Counted from the stretch's first letter, positions 1 to 7,523 are shown. The stretch is 7,896 bases of DNA from Alistipes sp. (GCA_017559685.1 JAFYQY010000124.1:1-7896), one strand, 5' to 3'. Numbers and translations are program-made. Notes: generated by a model not told the origin, from the sequence alone.

Positions 1-640
1 TAAGGAGATTGAGATGGCTGTTAAGGCAGGTGGATCGGATCCATCGGCAAATACCCGTCTCCGCATCCTCATCCAGAATGCTAAGGCAGAGAATATGCCA
101 AAGGAGAATGTAGAGCGTGCAATCAAGCGTGCAACCGATAAGGACGCAGCTGACTACAAGGAGGTGATCTACGAGGGATACGGCCCTAACGGTATCGCAG
201 TTCTCGTTGAGACCGCTACCGACAATACCAACCGTACCGTAGCAAACATCCGTATGCACTTCAACAAGTGTGGCGGTACTCTCGGTAACTCGGGTTCGGT
301 AGGCTTTATGTTCGAGCACAAGTGTGTATTTAAGTTCAAGGCGGAGGGTGCAGATCCTGAGGAGCTCGAGCTCGAGATGATCGACCTTGGCGTAGACGAG
401 TTCTACGTAGAGGAGGACGGCATCAACGTATACGCTCCATACGAGTCGTTCGGAGCTATCCAGAAGTGGCTCGACGATCAGGGCTACGAGATCGTATCGG
501 GAGAGTCTGTTCGTATCCCAACCGACACCAAGGAGCTTGATGCTGCAGGCCGTGAGGCTGTAGAGAAGCTCGTTGAGCGATTGGAGGAGGACGACGATGT
601 GGTAAACGTATACCACACTATGGCCGAGAGCGAGGAGTAA
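1..640 (+). CDS. yebC: YebC/PmpR/TACO1-family protein, 5' end outside window
   Basis: This is the C-terminal ~212 residues of a YebC-family protein. The reading frame is open from base 2 and begins KEIEMAVKAGG, which matches the internal segment of YebC after its conserved N-terminal GHSKWANI-type stretch. The ATG at 14 is therefore an internal Met, not the start, and roughly 30-35 residues lie upstream of the window. Visible family hallmarks are the helical segment with NMPKENVERAIKRAT, then YEGYGPNGIAVLVE and the TDNTNRTVANIR stretch, the GNSGSVGFMF turn, and the acidic C-terminus ending near DDDVVNVYHTMAESEE. Members were annotated as transcription regulators (PmpR). Bacterial YebC and mitochondrial TACO1 have more recently been linked to translation of difficult, proline-rich stretches. 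It is cytosolic. The stop is 32 bases before the next gene with no terminator between, so read-through into the amino-sugar genes is likely. Identification is firm; the physiological role is inferred from family. Confidence 0.95.
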   Translation, partial: KEIEMAVKAGGSDPSANTRLRILIQNAKAENMPKENVERAIKRATDKDAADYKEVIYEGYGPNGIAVLVETATDNTNRTVANIRMHFNKCGGTLGNSGSVGFMFEHKCVFKFKAEGADPEELELEMIDLGVDEFYVEEDGINVYAPYESFGAIQKWLDDQGYEIVSGESVRIPTDTKELDAAGREAVEKLVERLEEDDDVVNVYHTMAESEE

Positions 641-672
641 CAACCAAGAACAAACCTTTAAAACTTTAATAT

Positions 673-2586
673 ATGAATAACAAGTACGCATTACCAAAGG
701 ATGGTGGTTTGATTGCCGACGAGGCATTCAAGGATCTCACACAGCGTTACGAGAGAATTGCAACACAGGCTTACGAGAGTGAGTACGAGGGAGTACAGCA
801 CATTGCTGACGCTATCGTCGAGGCTATCAAGGCTCACAAGGGCGAGAAGCCTTTCGCACTCGGTTTGACTACAGGCAAGACTCCTATCGGTTTGTATCGT
901 GAGCTCGTTAAGCGTCACAAGGCAGGCGAGGTTAGCTTCGCAAACGTTGCTGTTTACAGCCTCGATGAGTTCTACCCTATCAAGCCTACCGACAAGCAGA
1001 GCCGCAACTACCGCATCCACGAGGAGTTGCTCAACCACGTAGACATTCTCGCCGAGAACATCTCGATTCCAGACGGAACAGTTTCACGTGAGAATTTGTC
1101 GGCATTCTGCGCTAACTACGACAAGGCACACATCGACTTGATGATTATCGGCGTAGGCAAGGACGGCCAGATTGGTTTCAACGAGCCAGGTTCGCACCCT
1201 AAGTCGAAGACTCGTCTCGTGCAGTTGTCGTACCAGTCTCGCAAGGTGCAGTCGGGCGCATTCGGCAACTTGGATGCTACCCCTAAGATGGCCATCACAA
1301 TGGGCATCGGCACAATTATGAAGGCTGAGCGCATCATCGTAATGGCTTGGGGCGAGGATAAGGCAAACGTCGCAAAGAATATCATCGAGGGCGAGGTTAA
1401 CGATTTGATTCCAGCTTCGTACTTGCAAGCACATCCAAATATCGAGGTAGTTATCGACGAGGGCGCAGCATCGCAGCTCACTCGTGTACAGACTCCTTGG
1501 TTGGTAGGTTCTTGCGAGTGGACACCTAAGTTTACCCGTAAGGCTGTAGTTTGGTTGTGCAATGTTGTGAACAAGCCTATTTTGAAGCTCACTCACAAGG
1601 ATTACATCGAGAATTCACTCGGTGAGTTGTTGGAGCAGGGCCGCACATACGACCAGATCAACATCGACGTATTCAACGACTTGCAGCACACCATCACAGG
1701 ATGGCCAGGTGGCAAGCCAAATGCAGACGACTCGACACGCCCTGTCAAGTCTACCCCATTCCCAAAGAATGTGTTGATCTTCTCGCCGCACCCTGATGAT
1801 GACGTTATCTCGATGGGTGGTACATTCATCCGCCTCGTAGAGCAGGGACACAACGTTCACGTAGCATACGAGACTTCGGGTAATGTGGCAGTTCACGACG
1901 ATGTAGTTTTGCAGAATATCGACGTAGCACACGAGTTGGGCTTTGCTGACGAGTATGCAAACGTCGAGGCTATCATCAAGAGCAAGAAGCCAGGCGAGCC
2001 TGAGCCTCGTCCATTGCTCAACATCAAGGGTGCTTTGCGTCGTGCCGAGGCTCGTGCAGCAGTTCGCTCATTCGGTTTGAACGCCGACACCAACGCACAC
2101 TTCTTGAATCTTCCGTTCTACGAGACAGGTGGTATCAGCAAGAGTCCATTTACTCAGGCCGATATCGACATCGTAGCAAAGTTGTTGCGTGAGGTTAAGC
2201 CTCACCAGATTTACGCTGCGGGCGACTTGTCGGATCCACACGGCACACACCGCACCTGCATCGAGATCGTCTTGGAGGCTATAGCAGTAGTTAAGGATGA
2301 CGAGTGGTTCAAGGATTGCCACTTGTGGCTCTATCGTGGTGCTTGGATGGAGTGGGATCTCGGCTCGGTTGATATGGCAGTGCCTCTCTCGCCAAACGAA
2401 ATCATCACAAAGCGCCACGCTATCTATCGTCACCTTTCGCAGAAAGATATCGTTCCATTCCCTGGCGATGACCCTCGCGAATTCTGGCAGCGAAGCGAGG
2501 ATCGTACTCAGGCAACCGCTAAGCAGTACGACGCACTCGGTATGGCCGAGTATCAGGCAATCGAGTTGTTTGTAAAAATGTTTTAA
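673..2586 (+). CDS. NagB-like / PIG-L (LmbE) deacetylase fusion protein
   Basis: A 637-residue two-domain cytosolic protein with no signal peptide. Residues ~30-275 have the glucosamine-6-phosphate deaminase fold: the phosphate loop GLTTGKTP (64-71), SLDEF with Asp98 at the position of E. coli Asp72, and [13 protein letters not shown] (160-172) with Asp164 and Glu171. The catalytic His (E. coli His143) is Gln166. A linker (~275-365, including [15 protein letters not shown]) leads to a PIG-L/LmbE domain from ~366. That domain has [14 protein letters not shown] (371-384), supplying the metal-binding His/Asp and the catalytic Asp, and the distal DPHGTHR (521-527), supplying the further His residues. 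PIG-L enzymes remove N-acetyl groups from GlcNAc-type sugars. I infer a protein that deacetylates an N-acetyl amino sugar derivative while the NagB-like half binds, or weakly converts, a sugar phosphate. Such fusions are known in Bacteroides, usually annotated as glucosamine-6-phosphate deaminase. The start ATG follows an AT-rich lead (TTTAATAT) without a Shine-Dalgarno site, as usual in this phylum. The next gene, an intact nagB, starts 20 bases downstream. Confidence 0.93.
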   Translation: MNNKYALPKDGGLIADEAFKDLTQRYERIATQAYESEYEGVQHIADAIVEAIKAHKGEKPFALGLTTGKTPIGLYRELVKRHKAGEVSFANVAVYSLDEFYPIKPTDKQSRNYRIHEELLNHVDILAENISIPDGTVSRENLSAFCANYDKAHIDLMIIGVGKDGQIGFNEPGSHPKSKTRLVQLSYQSRKVQSGAFGNLDATPKMAITMGIGTIMKAERIIVMAWGEDKANVAKNIIEGEVNDLIPASYLQAHPNIEVVIDEGAASQLTRVQTPWLVGSCEWTPKFTRKAVVWLCNVVNKPILKLTHKDYIENSLGELLEQGRTYDQINIDVFNDLQHTITGWPGGKPNADDSTRPVKSTPFPKNVLIFSPHPDDDVISMGGTFIRLVEQGHNVHVAYETSGNVAVHDDVVLQNIDVAHELGFADEYANVEAIIKSKKPGEPEPRPLLNIKGALRRAEARAAVRSFGLNADTNAHFLNLPFYETGGISKSPFTQADIDIVAKLLREVKPHQIYAAGDLSDPHGTHRTCIEIVLEAIAVVKDDEWFKDCHLWLYRGAWMEWDLGSVDMAVPLSPNEIITKRHAIYRHLSQKDIVPFPGDDPREFWQRSEDRTQATAKQYDALGMAEYQAIELFVKMF

Positions 2587-2606
2587 CCGATAACTTAAAT
2601 AGTATT

Positions 2607-3395
2607 ATGAGACTTATTATTAAGGATAGCGCTCTTTCAGCTGGTCGTTGGGCTGCTGAGTATATCGTAAAGCGCATCAACGAGAAAGAGGCCGCAGGCG
2701 GTCGCTTTGTATTGGGTTTGCCAACTGGCTCTACCCCACTTATCACCTACGATCGACTCATCGAGTTGTACAAGGAGGGTAAGGTATCGTTCAAGAATGT
2801 TGTTACATTCAATATGGACGAGTATGTTGGTCTTCCACAGGAGCACCCTGAGAGCTACCACTCATTTATGTGGAACAACTTCTTCAGCCACGTAGATATC
2901 AACCCTGAGAACGTAAACATTCTCAACGGCAACGCTGCTGACTTGGAGAAGGAGTGCGCAGACTACGAGGCAAAGATCGTTGCTGCTGGCGGTATCGACC
3001 TCTTCTTGGGCGGTATTGGCGAGGACGGTCACTTGGCTTTCAACGAGCCATTCTCGTCGCTCCAGTCACGCACACGTATCAAGACTTTGACTTACGACAC
3101 ATTGCTCGTAAACTCTCGCTTCTTCGATAACGACGTAAACAAGGTTCCGAAGTTGGCGTTGACCGTAGGTATCGGCACTGTTCTCTCGGCTAAGGAGGTT
3201 GTTATCTTGGCATTCGGTCACAAGAAGGCTATGGCATTGCACCACGCAATCGAGGGCGCATATTCGCACACTTGCACCGCTTCGGCTATCCAGACTCACC
3301 AGCACGGAATGATTGTTTGCGACGAGCAGGCAACCGTAGAGTTGAAGGTTGGTACCTACCGCTACTTCAAGGATATCGAGAAGGACAACTTGTAA
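2607..3395 (+). CDS. nagB: Glucosamine-6-phosphate deaminase
   Basis: A 262-residue protein close to E. coli NagB (266 aa) along its whole length. It catalyses GlcN-6-P + H2O to fructose-6-P + NH3, the step that feeds amino sugars into glycolysis. Visible residues are the phosphate loop GLPTGSTP (37-44), NMDEYVGL with Asp71 (E. coli Asp72, proton transfer), and [14 protein letters not shown] with Asp140, His142 and Glu147 (E. coli Asp141/His143/Glu148). The E. coli allosteric GlcNAc-6-P pocket is also conserved: Ser150-Ser151, Arg157, Lys159, Thr160 and Tyr253. This predicts a hexamer activated by GlcNAc-6-P. The C-terminus stops at EKDNL, slightly shorter than E. coli. It is the last gene before the terminator at 3450 and is presumably co-transcribed with the NagB/PIG-L fusion upstream (20-base gap). 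Beginning at the ATG at 2607 gives MRLIIK, the normal family N-terminus (E. coli MRLIPL). Confidence 0.98.
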   Translation: MRLIIKDSALSAGRWAAEYIVKRINEKEAAGGRFVLGLPTGSTPLITYDRLIELYKEGKVSFKNVVTFNMDEYVGLPQEHPESYHSFMWNNFFSHVDINPENVNILNGNAADLEKECADYEAKIVAAGGIDLFLGGIGEDGHLAFNEPFSSLQSRTRIKTLTYDTLLVNSRFFDNDVNKVPKLALTVGIGTVLSAKEVVILAFGHKKAMALHHAIEGAYSHTCTASAIQTHQHGMIVCDEQATVELKVGTYRYFKDIEKDNL

Positions 3396-3449
3396 TATCA
3401 GGCAAACGGTTATACCATATATATAATATATTAGTAACCAGCCACTCAC

Positions 3450-3487
3450 GAACGGACAGGCAAACGCTTGTCCGTTCTTTTTATTTT
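3450..3487 (+). terminator. Rho-independent terminator after nagB
   Basis: A 12-bp stem (GAACGGACAGGC at 3450-3461 with GCTTGTCCGTTC at 3466-3477, one G-U pair) has a 4-base loop AAAC and is followed by a T-rich tract (TTTTTATTTTT). It lies 54 bases past the nagB stop and separates the amino-sugar operon from the lipoprotein unit. The right arm plus the T-tract would work only on the + strand; there is no long A-tract on the left for a bidirectional terminator. Confidence 0.93.
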
Positions 3488-3543
3488 TGACACAGAATGT
3501 TTCAAATTTGACATTTTTATCTTCTCACTTTTTTATCAAAATT

Positions 3544-3573
3544 ATTGTTTTTTATATTTTTTTTGTATATTTG
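3544..3573 (+). promoter_or_regulatory. Bacteroidetes-type promoter, distal, for the lipoprotein gene
   Basis: TATATTTG at 3566-3573 is a perfect match to the Bacteroidetes -7 consensus TAnnTTTG. An ATTG at 3544-3547, 18 bases upstream, could serve as a weak -33 element (consensus TTTG, usual spacing about 19-21). The expected start site is near 3580, just ahead of the leader hairpin. The surroundings are very T-rich, so a chance match is possible. Confidence 0.55.
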
Positions 3574-3595
3574 TATTAGTCAAAACCCATAAATA

Positions 3596-3640
3596 GGGCG
3601 CTTTCTCGCTTCGATTAACTATCGAGGAGAGAAGATGCCT
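3596..3640 (+). promoter_or_regulatory. Long leader hairpin upstream of the lipoprotein gene
   Basis: Bases 3596-3615 pair with 3621-3640 around the loop TAACT. From the loop outward there are TCGAT/ATCGA, then CT/GG, a G-A mismatch, CTC/GAG, TTT/GAA (one G-U pair), a C-A mismatch, then GGGCG/TGCCT with G-U pairs at 3600/3636 and 3596/3640. That gives 18 paired positions out of 20. No T-tract follows, so it is not a simple terminator. It sits just after the predicted start site of a roughly 250-nt leader. A 5'-stabilising stem, a cis-regulatory element, or part of a small RNA are all possible; I do not recognise a known riboswitch. Confidence 0.6.
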
Positions 3641-3651
3641 AATTTAAGTAG

Positions 3652-3681
3652 TTGTATATTAAGTAATTATACAAATATTTG
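3652..3681 (+). promoter_or_regulatory. Palindrome overlapping a possible proximal promoter
   Basis: TTGTATA (3652-3658) and TATACAA (3668-3674) form a perfect 7-bp inverted repeat with a 9-base spacer. TTG at 3652-3654 lies 19 bases before AATATTTG (3674-3681), a one-mismatch copy of TAnnTTTG, so the palindrome would cover the -33 to -7 region of a second promoter. This is the geometry of an operator. The region is AT-rich and the call is tentative. Confidence 0.35.
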
Positions 3682-3830
3682 GCAAATTTGACAAATTAAT
3701 GTCAAAAATGATAAAAATGACATACGCCGTGTCGGAAACTTAAAATTCTGACTGACGAACAAATATTTTTTTTTGCAAAGAAGATTTTTTTCAACCAATA
3801 AAAATTATTAATAACTTAAAACAAAGCGAG

Positions 3831-6800
3831 ATGAAAAATTTAGCAAAAATTTTCACAGCAATCGTGGCGTTGGCAGCACTCTCTTGTACTACCGACACCA
3901 CCGACACCCTTGCACCTCAAGGTGGAGAGTTGACTACTATCACGCTTTCGTTGGAGCAGGCTCGTACCCAGCTCGGCGATGAGGTAGATGGTTACTATCC
4001 ACTCCTTTGGAGCGAGGGCGACCAGATTTCGGTAAACGGCGTTGCTTCGCAGCCTTTGACAGCTGCTCAAGCTGGTCAGGCTTCGGCTACATTCTCGGTA
4101 GAGGTTGTTGCTGACAACTACACAATTGCCTACCCTGCTGCTGGCGAGGGCAAGGTGTTGTTCGCCGAGAATCAGGTACACACTGCTAACAACACATTCG
4201 GCAATGGTGTTACCACTATGTACGCTCAGTGTGCAGCAGGCGAGCCTGTTCAGTTGCAGCACCTCACCGCAATCCTCAAGATTGGCGTATCGGGCGAGGC
4301 AACTTTGACTCACGCTCAGATTTCGACTATCGACCGTGCTCCTATCGCAGGCGAGTTTGCAATCGAGGGCGAGGGCGCAGTTGAGGCAACAGCAGCATCG
4401 AAGAGCGTTATCAACTACTCGTTCGGCGACGGTTTGCAGCTCACAGGCGAGACTCAGTACCTCCACGTTGCGGTTCCTGCAGGCGAGTACGACGAGCTCT
4501 ACGTTACTTTGTACGACAACAACAATGGCGTAATGTACGCTACTGTTAAGGCTGACGATACAAATCCGCTTGTAGCAGGTAAGCTCCGCAAGTTCACCAA
4601 CAGCATCAACTACAAGGCTACCGACAAGGTTGTTGTAATCAAGAACTTCGCTGATTTGAAGGCATTTGCAGCTGTTGCAGCTGAGACTACTGCAAACGTA
4701 GTTTTCGCAAACGACATCGAGGTTACCGAGGCTTGGACTCCAATCGAGGGCTATGCTGGCACCGTTCTCGGTCACGGCTACGCAATCAAGGGCTTGACTG
4801 CTCCATTGTTCGGCACAACTTCGGCTTCTATCAAGGGCTTGCACCTCGAGGGTGTAAACATCGTTGAGACCCAGAACCCTAACGTAGGTGCTTTGGCACG
4901 TACAATCGTTTCAAACGGCTCTGTTAAGCCTGTTGTTGAGAACTGCTCGGTAAGCGGTTCGATCCTGGTAAATTGTACTTCGTACAAGCTTTCTGGCGAC
5001 GACAAGTACTCTCCATTCGCAATTGGTGGTGTTGTAGGTCACATCAAGGGTGCTGATCTCGATGGCGTAGTGAGCAATGTAGCTCTCGATGTTGATCAGA
5101 TTCTTGCAACTTCGAACACAACCAAGGTATTTATGAGCGTTGGAGGTGTTGTAGGATATGTGAACAACTACTCGGAGACCGTTCTCTCTAACCTCGCAAA
5201 TTGCGAGAGCAAGGGCGATATCGATATTCACGAGGTATCATACACAACAGTAAGCTACGATGCTGGTACTGTACTTCCATACATTGGTGGTGTTGCAGGT
5301 TATATGGCTATCAGCAACCACGGTTGTACCGTATCGAACCTCACAAACCACGGTAACATCGGCATTCGTGGTTACTATGGCGTAGGTGAGGGTGGCACCG
5401 CAGATATTAACCACACTGACGTTGACGGCTGTTTGGCAGGTGTTGTAGGTTACCTCGATTCTGTAAACGCATCGGGTCTCAAGAACTACGGTTCATTGAC
5501 TTTCGACAATGGTCGTATTTGGTTCCTCTACCTCGGTGGTGTTACAGGTCAGCTTGGTGCTAATGCCGTATTGACCGACTCGGAGAACCACGGTAAGATT
5601 ACATTGCCATACACAGGCGACACAGCTCCAAAGATCGTATTCCTCCACTGCGGTGGTGTTGTAGGACACACTTGGGAGGGCAGTAAGTTGACTGGTTGCG
5701 ACAACTATGGTGGCATCGCTATCACTTCGAACTTGACCGTTGGTGGTGCATCGGGTCACCGTTACTTCCGTGTTGGTGGTATTGCTGCGTTCACTTGCGG
5801 TGAGATTGAGAACTGCCACAACAAGAAGGGCGCTAACATCGACATCTCTGGTTCGATTGGTGGTGCTCCTAACTGGCAGGACGACGCTATTGCAGGTGTT
5901 GTAGCTGTAGCTTATCACCACCCAGTAAAGAACTGCTCGAACAGCGGTGCAGTTAAGTCGGGTTGCAACAACAACTCTACAAACACAAATCACAAGGGCC
6001 ACACCAACGTTGGTGGTGTTGTAGGTATCGCATCGAAGTATTGCGAGAACGTAACCAACAATGGTAAGATTATCCTTATGGGTAACCAGAAGATTCTCTA
6101 CCTCGGTGGTGTAGTTGGCTTCTTGGGTTCATCGACCAACGACGGCAAGGTTGGAGGTTACTACAACAATGGCGAGATTGAGTTCCGTGGCTCGGTAGGC
6201 TCGACTACAACTTCGGCTTGCGAGATTGTGGGTAATGCTCAGATTGGTGGTTGTATCGGTCGTGCTGAGGGTGCTGTTTACAGCGCAATCAACAAGGGCT
6301 TGTTGGGCATCAATGGCGTTAAGCACGGTGGCGAGAACCGTTACGGCGGTGTTGTAGGTTACCTCACAGCAGGCGGCATCCACAACTCGGAGAACCACGG
6401 TGTGCTCAACATCAACAACAAGAATGCTGTTGGTAATCAATATATCGCAGGTATTACAGCCGTTGTTTCAATCGGTGGTACAAACCTTACAAACACTGGC
6501 GCTATCAATATCGACCTCACATACAAGGGTACAGCTAACACTCGTGCATTTATCTCGGGTGTTGGTGGCTACGTAGGCGGTGCAGGCTCGAACTTCTTGA
6601 ACCAGGGTACTATTACCGTAAACGGCACATTGGAGCAGACTCGTATCGGTGGTATCGCTGCTAACGGTGATGCTGCAGGTGCTGCTAACTGTACATTTAC
6701 AAACTTCGTGAACGAGGGTGATATCATCTTCAACGCTGATGTAACTTTCAACTCGAACAACCACGCTTGTATCGGTGGTTTGTGGGGCGATTGCAACACA

Positions 6801-7487
6801 GCACACACACTCGTAAATTGCGGTAACAAGGGTAACATCACCGTTTCGAAGGATGCAAGCACAACTAGCGGCTCGACTTCGAACCAGGTACTCTACGTAG
6901 GTGGTCTCTTCGGTTACAACCGTAGCGCTGTTAAGACTTTGCAGGGCTGCTACAACACAGGTAACGTAACTATCGAGGAGGGTGCCGAGATTGTTAAGGG
7001 CCCTTACACAGGTGGTTGCTTCGGTAAGTTCGACAAGTCGCCAGTCATTAACAACTCAGGCGATCTCCGCACAACAGGTACCGTTACAGTATTGAACGGC
7101 GCTACTGCAACCAACGATAACCGTTGTGGTGGTGTTGTAGGTTGGAATGCAGAGACTATCGGCAATACAGAGGTATATTGCGACGTTGTTGCTATCGGCA
7201 CTAAGGGCGCTGGTTTGGTTACAGGTATGGCTCGTAGCACAAGCACTATGGCAAGCTCGAACAAGTTGGGCGGTCGCATCGCTACAGCTTTGAAGGACGG
7301 TGAGCCTGATTTCTACAATGTTGTAGAGGCTATGCCTGAGCCAGAGTACGATGCAAGCGGCGATCCAATGCCAATCGAGGGTCAGTTCATTCCATTCTGG
7401 AGTGTAATCTACGGTAACGCTTGGGCCGATGCAAGCGCATCGAACTGCGACAGCAATACTTACATCAGCTCTCTTACAATCGAGTAA
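3831..7487 (+). CDS. Fimbrillin-like lipoprotein with ~20 GLUG-type repeats
   Basis: A 1218-residue predicted cell-envelope lipoprotein. Residues 1-18 are a signal peptide (MKNLAK, then a hydrophobic core) ending in the lipobox ALSC with Cys19 as lipid site. The following TTDTTDT is short of acidic residues, so surface export is likely but not certain. Residues ~33-260 resemble the fimbrillin/Mfa-like N-terminal fold of Bacteroidetes (RTQLG ... LLWSEGDQISVNG). Residues ~266-345 (IKNFADLKAF ... FANDIEVTEAW ... GHGYAIKGLTAPLFG) look like the entry turns of a right-handed beta-helix. From ~351 to ~1140 come about 20 repeats of 31-51 residues with the pattern GGVVGY ... N-C/N-x-G-x-I-x-I, the GLUG motif. 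The C-terminus (~1147-1218) is non-repetitive. I infer an elongated solenoid projecting from the outer membrane, for adhesion or matrix contact; no enzymatic motif is visible. It carries 24 cysteines besides Cys19. The ATG at 3831 is supported by the signal peptide directly after it. A 49-codon gene follows 36 bases later. Confidence 0.88.
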   Translation: MKNLAKIFTAIVALAALSCTTDTTDTLAPQGGELTTITLSLEQARTQLGDEVDGYYPLLWSEGDQISVNGVASQPLTAAQAGQASATFSVEVVADNYTIAYPAAGEGKVLFAENQVHTANNTFGNGVTTMYAQCAAGEPVQLQHLTAILKIGVSGEATLTHAQISTIDRAPIAGEFAIEGEGAVEATAASKSVINYSFGDGLQLTGETQYLHVAVPAGEYDELYVTLYDNNNGVMYATVKADDTNPLVAGKLRKFTNSINYKATDKVVVIKNFADLKAFAAVAAETTANVVFANDIEVTEAWTPIEGYAGTVLGHGYAIKGLTAPLFGTTSASIKGLHLEGVNIVETQNPNVGALARTIVSNGSVKPVVENCSVSGSILVNCTSYKLSGDDKYSPFAIGGVVGHIKGADLDGVVSNVALDVDQILATSNTTKVFMSVGGVVGYVNNYSETVLSNLANCESKGDIDIHEVSYTTVSYDAGTVLPYIGGVAGYMAISNHGCTVSNLTNHGNIGIRGYYGVGEGGTADINHTDVDGCLAGVVGYLDSVNASGLKNYGSLTFDNGRIWFLYLGGVTGQLGANAVLTDSENHGKITLPYTGDTAPKIVFLHCGGVVGHTWEGSKLTGCDNYGGIAITSNLTVGGASGHRYFRVGGIAAFTCGEIENCHNKKGANIDISGSIGGAPNWQDDAIAGVVAVAYHHPVKNCSNSGAVKSGCNNNSTNTNHKGHTNVGGVVGIASKYCENVTNNGKIILMGNQKILYLGGVVGFLGSSTNDGKVGGYYNNGEIEFRGSVGSTTTSACEIVGNAQIGGCIGRAEGAVYSAINKGLLGINGVKHGGENRYGGVVGYLTAGGIHNSENHGVLNINNKNAVGNQYIAGITAVVSIGGTNLTNTGAINIDLTYKGTANTRAFISGVGGYVGGAGSNFLNQGTITVNGTLEQTRIGGIAANGDAAGAANCTFTNFVNEGDIIFNADVTFNSNNHACIGGLWGDCNTAHTLVNCGNKGNITVSKDASTTSGSTSNQVLYVGGLFGYNRSAVKTLQGCYNTGNVTIEEGAEIVKGPYTGGCFGKFDKSPVINNSGDLRTTGTVTVLNGATATNDNRCGGVVGWNAETIGNTEVYCDVVAIGTKGAGLVTGMARSTSTMASSNKLGGRIATALKDGEPDFYNVVEAMPEPEYDASGDPMPIEGQFIPFWSVIYGNAWADASASNCDSNTYISSLTIE
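4881..7250 (+). repeat. GLUG-type tandem repeats within the lipoprotein
   Basis: Protein-level repeats have their G-G/A-G cores near residues 352, 399, 438, 486, 536, 569, 608, 649, 688, 728, 759, 806, 839, 872, 909, 940, 982, 1024, 1061 and 1100, a mean spacing of about 39 residues. Each has a (I/V)GG(V/I)(V/A)G core, a variable turn, then a x-N-x-G-x-I-x-I strand. The copies are diverged, but the core codons stay similar: the 15-mer GGTGGTGTTGTAGGT occurs identically at 5025, 6012 and 7128, and one-base variants occur at several other cores. Confidence 0.88.
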
Positions 7488-7523
7488 TCAACCTTAAGTC
7501 AAACTATAAAAAGAATTTGAACT

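Larger units (their letters stand above)
3488..3830 (+). other. AT-rich intergenic region and long 5' leader of the lipoprotein gene
   Basis: These 343 bases hold no credible gene. They contain a promoter-like element near 3566, a long hairpin at 3596-3640, a palindrome at 3652-3674 that overlaps a weaker second promoter, a second small palindrome TTTGAC-N8-GTCAAA (3687-3706), and homopolymeric T and A runs before the ATG at 3831. If transcription starts near 3580, the leader is about 250 nt, unusually long for a simple structural gene. The only short frames (3635-3691, 19 codons; 3708-3743, 11 codons) use codons unlike the neighbouring genes. Confidence 0.7.

Noticed and set aside
14..16. 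ATG at 14 as the start of the first gene
   Set aside because: The frame is open upstream to the window edge, and the residues before it (KEIE) fit the interior of YebC. The conserved N-terminus must lie outside.
3399..3466. 10-base direct repeat CAGGCAAACG at 3399-3408 and 3457-3466
   Set aside because: The second copy is part of the terminator stem and loop. The repeat is short and no mobile-element ends or target duplications accompany it, so coincidence or an old small duplication is enough.
3272..3490. 72-codon + strand frame overlapping the nagB end and its terminator
   Set aside because: It reads through the terminator hairpin and lies out of frame over a conserved enzyme.
3503..3693. 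11-base direct repeat CAAATTTGACA at 3503-3513 and 3683-3693
   Set aside because: It is AT-rich and isolated, and the sequence between the copies shows no transposase or inverted ends, so it is not supported as a mobile element or attachment site.
3635..3743. Short frames in the leader (19 codons from 3635, 11 codons from 3708) as leader peptides
   Set aside because: They use codons such as TTA and ATA that are rare in the neighbouring genes, lack any attenuator-like residue run, and have no conserved feature I can recognise.
3840..4844. Long antisense frame of 334 codons opposite the lipoprotein N-terminal half
   Set aside because: It is a by-product of codon choice: the sense gene rarely uses TTA, CTA or TCA, which are the codons that would give stops on the other strand in this phase. 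The translated product is Cys/Val/Ser-rich with no recognisable family, and the sense frame has a signal peptide and repeats.
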